The notes under the pieces: model-generated
Told to the model about the DNA's origin: nothing
What the model saw: only the letters and a program-made list of their open reading frames with translations
The model's database searches: none
Assembly: GCA_004794785.1 (NCBI GenBank)
Contig: SJOL01002124.1
Span: forward strand, 1 to 64,000
Source of the DNA: Opisthorchis felineus
Lineage: Eukaryota; Platyhelminthes; Trematoda; Opisthorchiida; Opisthorchiidae
DNA: 64,000 nt
Direction: 5' to 3'
Shown here: positions 60,500 through 64,000 of the stretch, one piece after another
How positions within the stretch are numbered: the stretch's first letter is position 1
Layout: the number at the start of each line of letters is the position of its first letter
Made by a program: the position numbers and the translations under genes

Positions 60500-60792
60500 G
60501 TTGAGATTTGTCGGGGAATTCGACCACTTGAGAACATTCAACTGTTATTAACAACTACTTCCAAGTACATTCATTTGCGTACCAATTTGTTTTTCACGGG
60601 AGACTCACCTGAATCCCAGCTGAATCTCTCTTTGACGATGTTCTTCAACTGAATGTGTTGCACCAGGCCACCTCATGTTTCAGTTGGTGCAATATTCGAG
60701 ATATCATAATGCATTGTATAGATGTAACACATTATTCATAAGTTTGCTGCCAACGACTTTTCAGAAACCTTATGAGTAGTGTGTTACGTCTG
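60500..60792 (-). repeat. Hammerhead-bearing repeat, copy H, ending in a hairpin
   Basis: On the plus strand: cattcatttgcgtaccaatt, cgggagactcacctgaatcc, cagctgaatctctct, caccaggccacctcatgttt, gagatatcataatgcattg and gtaacacattattcataagt. It then turns round at about 60765 into accttatgagtagtgtgtta. It resembles copy G, with the inversion near the ribozyme cleavage region, but the junction sequence is too diverged to place exactly. Confidence 0.7.
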
Positions 60793-60879
60793 TACAGCTT
60801 CTTTAAAAGTTTTTCCACAGGTTCGGTATCTATCAGGTCCTCACAAGAGAATCAGGTAACTAATAAAAATTCTATATAG

Positions 60880-62440
60880 AAAATGGGGAAGTTTGTTCTG
60901 CAGCCCCTGTTCTCCCGGTTTGAATAGTTCCGCGAGCAAGCCGCCCAACTTGGCTGTTCTCCCAGTACGCCGTTCGTTTATGACCGCGCTAGTTCTGTGG
61001 CTGTTGGTGAGCCAGCCAAGTAAGTCTTCACTGTATCTTGGGGCACGTGGGCTATATATCTTAAATAAGCACATTCTGGCCGCTAGAACAGTGTTGGAAG
61101 GTGAGTTTTCCAAACTGCCGGAATTTTGTAGGATCTTTTAAGTTTTCCACCAGTGTGTTTGTCATCTAACAGCTATCTATGGACTTTCGGTTTATAGATT
61201 TCCTTTAGTCTGGTAAAGAATTCTTTGTGACAATGGCTATCCACTTACCATTGAAGCTCTTCACTTTGTTTGGTGCACCTTTCATTTTTTTCCACGGACG
61301 CTTCATAAACTGTGTCCCGTTGCTTCTGAGTTGTTTTGGGGCCCATGGGTTTGTCGGATCCTGGGACGTTTTGACGAGCGTCAAATTCATCCCTTGAATC
61401 AGGGTGGATATCGAACAGTCCTTCTCATCAGACCAATATCAATTCCCTTTTTCCTTTAGTTCAGTTGTATCTACAGCAGCTGCTTGGATATGGGTTTGTG
61501 TTCTGGCCCGTTGGCGTTCAGGACTTGGTCACCAGCAAGCCCCTCCTTCAGAGCTTCACAAAACCTCAGCCCTCTTATAGCCAATTTGAATGAAATTCCC
61601 TCTTGTCNCCAATTTGAATGAAATTCCCTCTGGTCCACTACGTGACAGTGCGATGCGTGCGTTAGAATGCACGACGGAGTGATTCACATTGTATTTAGCC
61701 TCGTGTATCACTTTTTAATCGATGCGCTACGGACATCTCTTTGTCGCACAGTGACATAGTCCATTGGGCGTCCATGTCCACTTCTTGGGCGAATCCACGT
61801 TGAGTAATGTCCGCCCTACATTGAACCGCGTGTTTATTATTCAGAGTTCGAATGCTCTACACACCGTTAGTACTATTTGACTGTTGCCCTTTATTCAACC
61901 AGTCCAGATGCACTCAGCATCTTCTTCAGGGTTACTCAGTCCTTCTGAACCGGAGTATTGAAGTCACAGAACGGAGAGAGTGAGTCACTTTGAGATGCAG
62001 ACCTGACCAGGTTCTACAGCTGATCATAGAATTTGTCCAGTTCCTCATTTGAGTTTGGTATTTTGGGGGCCTTTGAAATGATAATTGTGGTCAATTTTGC
62101 CCTCAACAGCCGGAACCGGTTGGCCATCATTATCGAGTTAGTGCAGTTTGACTCATCCATTATTTTTTATTCAGTTGATCTGTAACTGTCAATCCAATAC
62201 TGTGTTCACGTATGCTTTCTTGCCTTGTTCGATAGAAGGTATAACCGGAGACGACCTCCCCCAGCTCTCTTTGATGAGCCAACTGGGTCTCATTGAGTGC
62301 AGTGAGATCTCTCCTATAGCGTTTGAGTTCCTTTGCAACAAGAGCAGTTCGATTTTTCAGGTCTGTCTCCTCCGTCCTCAACCAGGACAATTTTCGCGTT
62401 TTAGATTCCAAGCGGTAGGAGACGTGTCTGCCCTCTGTTT
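60880..62440 (-). mobile_element. Second RTE-like LINE lineage, antisense, degenerate
   Basis: Read downward from 62.4 kb. RTALVAKELKRYRRDLTALN and HQRELGEVVSGYTFY (about 62350-62240) form the endonuclease start. FRLLRAKLTTIIISKAPK and NSNEELDKFYDQL follow (about 62110-62020), then CDFN for the GDFN box (about 61970), and WIRPRSGHGRPMDYVTVRQR (about 61790-61730), the strand around the endonuclease C-terminus. An RT entry, ERRTGRTAKLGGLLAELFKP, lies at about 60990-60930. It differs from the 48-51 kb element in motif wording, so two RTE-type lineages are present. Stops and frameshifts abound. Confidence 0.65.
61581..61635. repeat. 27-bp duplication across a single N
   Basis: The block ccaatttgaatgaaattccc plus seven more bases occurs at 61581-61607 and again at 61609-61635 with one difference, separated by the N at 61608. 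This is the signature of overlapping contig ends that were abutted rather than merged. Confidence 0.85.
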
Positions 62441-63009
62441 GTAGTCTACATCTTGTGTGGGATATGCTTTTTGACTGCGGAGCCCTGGAATAGGGCCCTG
62501 TTTTGAGTACTCCATCCCGAGCCTTTGAATTCAGGGTCTGACTCACACGGCATTTGGAGTCTGATCAAGCAGTAAAGAATGGGACAGTGAGGTATGGACG
62601 TCTTACTCGTAATTCCACTTCACACAGGTGCCTTTGGAGCGGTACTGGATTTTCGTTTCTTAAAACTACTTCGATGGTACTCGACGGTTGGCTTGCGAGT
62701 ACGATCAACCATTATAACATTGGAGTGTGCGATTTTAGGGCTGACCTTTACTCACCCATGCTTCTCCGAGGAAAAGCAACATCGCCTCTTTCATAAATAT
62801 GGAGATACCGGCAGCTTCGGACAACTAGATTACGGTTCTCACAATGCCATCACAGTACGACTTCATCCTCAGACCGTCTCATAATACGGGTACCTCGTAC
62901 GATGACTCACTGCCCCTCGTCGGACTGCCCCTCGTTGACGTTTCTAGCATGGCTGAACCTTAGGGAACTGAGTTCCGACAAAGCTCAAAGGACCATCACA
63001 CCACCGCAG
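62441..63009. other. Nothing recognised
   Basis: Upstream of the antisense LINE, open frames of 80 to 96 codons at 62554-62884 have no motif or splice support. Confidence 0.35.
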
Positions 63010-63010
63010 N

Positions 63011-64000
<990 letters not shown>

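Overview
The window looks like nuclear DNA of a parasitic flatworm, most likely a digenean fluke. There are no operons or bacterial start signals. Coding potential is scattered in short blocks with GT/AG splice borders, separated by kilobases of old repeats. The repeats are RTE-like, CR1/jockey-like and R2-like non-LTR retrotransposons, tRNA-derived SINEs, and repeats carrying a hammerhead-ribozyme fold, a mix typical of trematodes. The assignment rests on repeat style only and was not tested by a search.

Gene layout. One plus-strand gene can be followed from about 8.3 to 30.3 kb, and to 0.7 kb if the proposed first exon is right. The exons are 736-805 (doubtful), 8289-8413, 12732-12974, 13994-14633, 26850-27210 and 30248-30350. 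Every junction keeps the reading frame, and the joined length is 1542 nt, or 513 codons plus stop. The predicted product is rich in Ser, Pro and Thr, looks mostly disordered and is not recognised. The 3' end is uncertain because another good exon candidate lies at 31174-31321. Isolated exon or micro-exon candidates lie at 2334-2348, 16070-16309, 56178-56238 and 60431-60460.

Repeat layout. At 3-4.1 kb an antisense CR1-like LINE is interrupted by two SINEs. RTE 3' ends lie at 5.1-5.3 kb and 26 kb. A SINE runs into a perfect palindrome at 18.4-18.7 kb. Ribozyme-bearing repeats lie at 21.4-21.9, 32.9, 40.4-40.9, 45.9-46.2 and 60.1-60.8 kb. A pair of nearly identical inverted repeats of about 430 bp (35858-36288 and 39493-39921) brackets a CR1-like 3' end and an R2-like fragment. 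A (GAGT)n array of 1.37 kb sits at the 3' end of an almost complete RTE LINE at 48.05-51.4 kb. A second CR1-like LINE spans 57.2-59.4 kb and a second, different RTE-like LINE lies antisense at 60.9-62.4 kb. A (TA)n tract and several single-N joins complete the window.

The most interesting content is the hammerhead repeat family. One copy has an inversion breakpoint exactly at the predicted self-cleavage site, and another contains about 300 nt between two ribozyme positions, as in retrozymes or Penelope-like element terminal repeats. All visible ribozymes carry core substitutions, so these loci are probably relics. All LINE copies are broken by stops and frameshifts.
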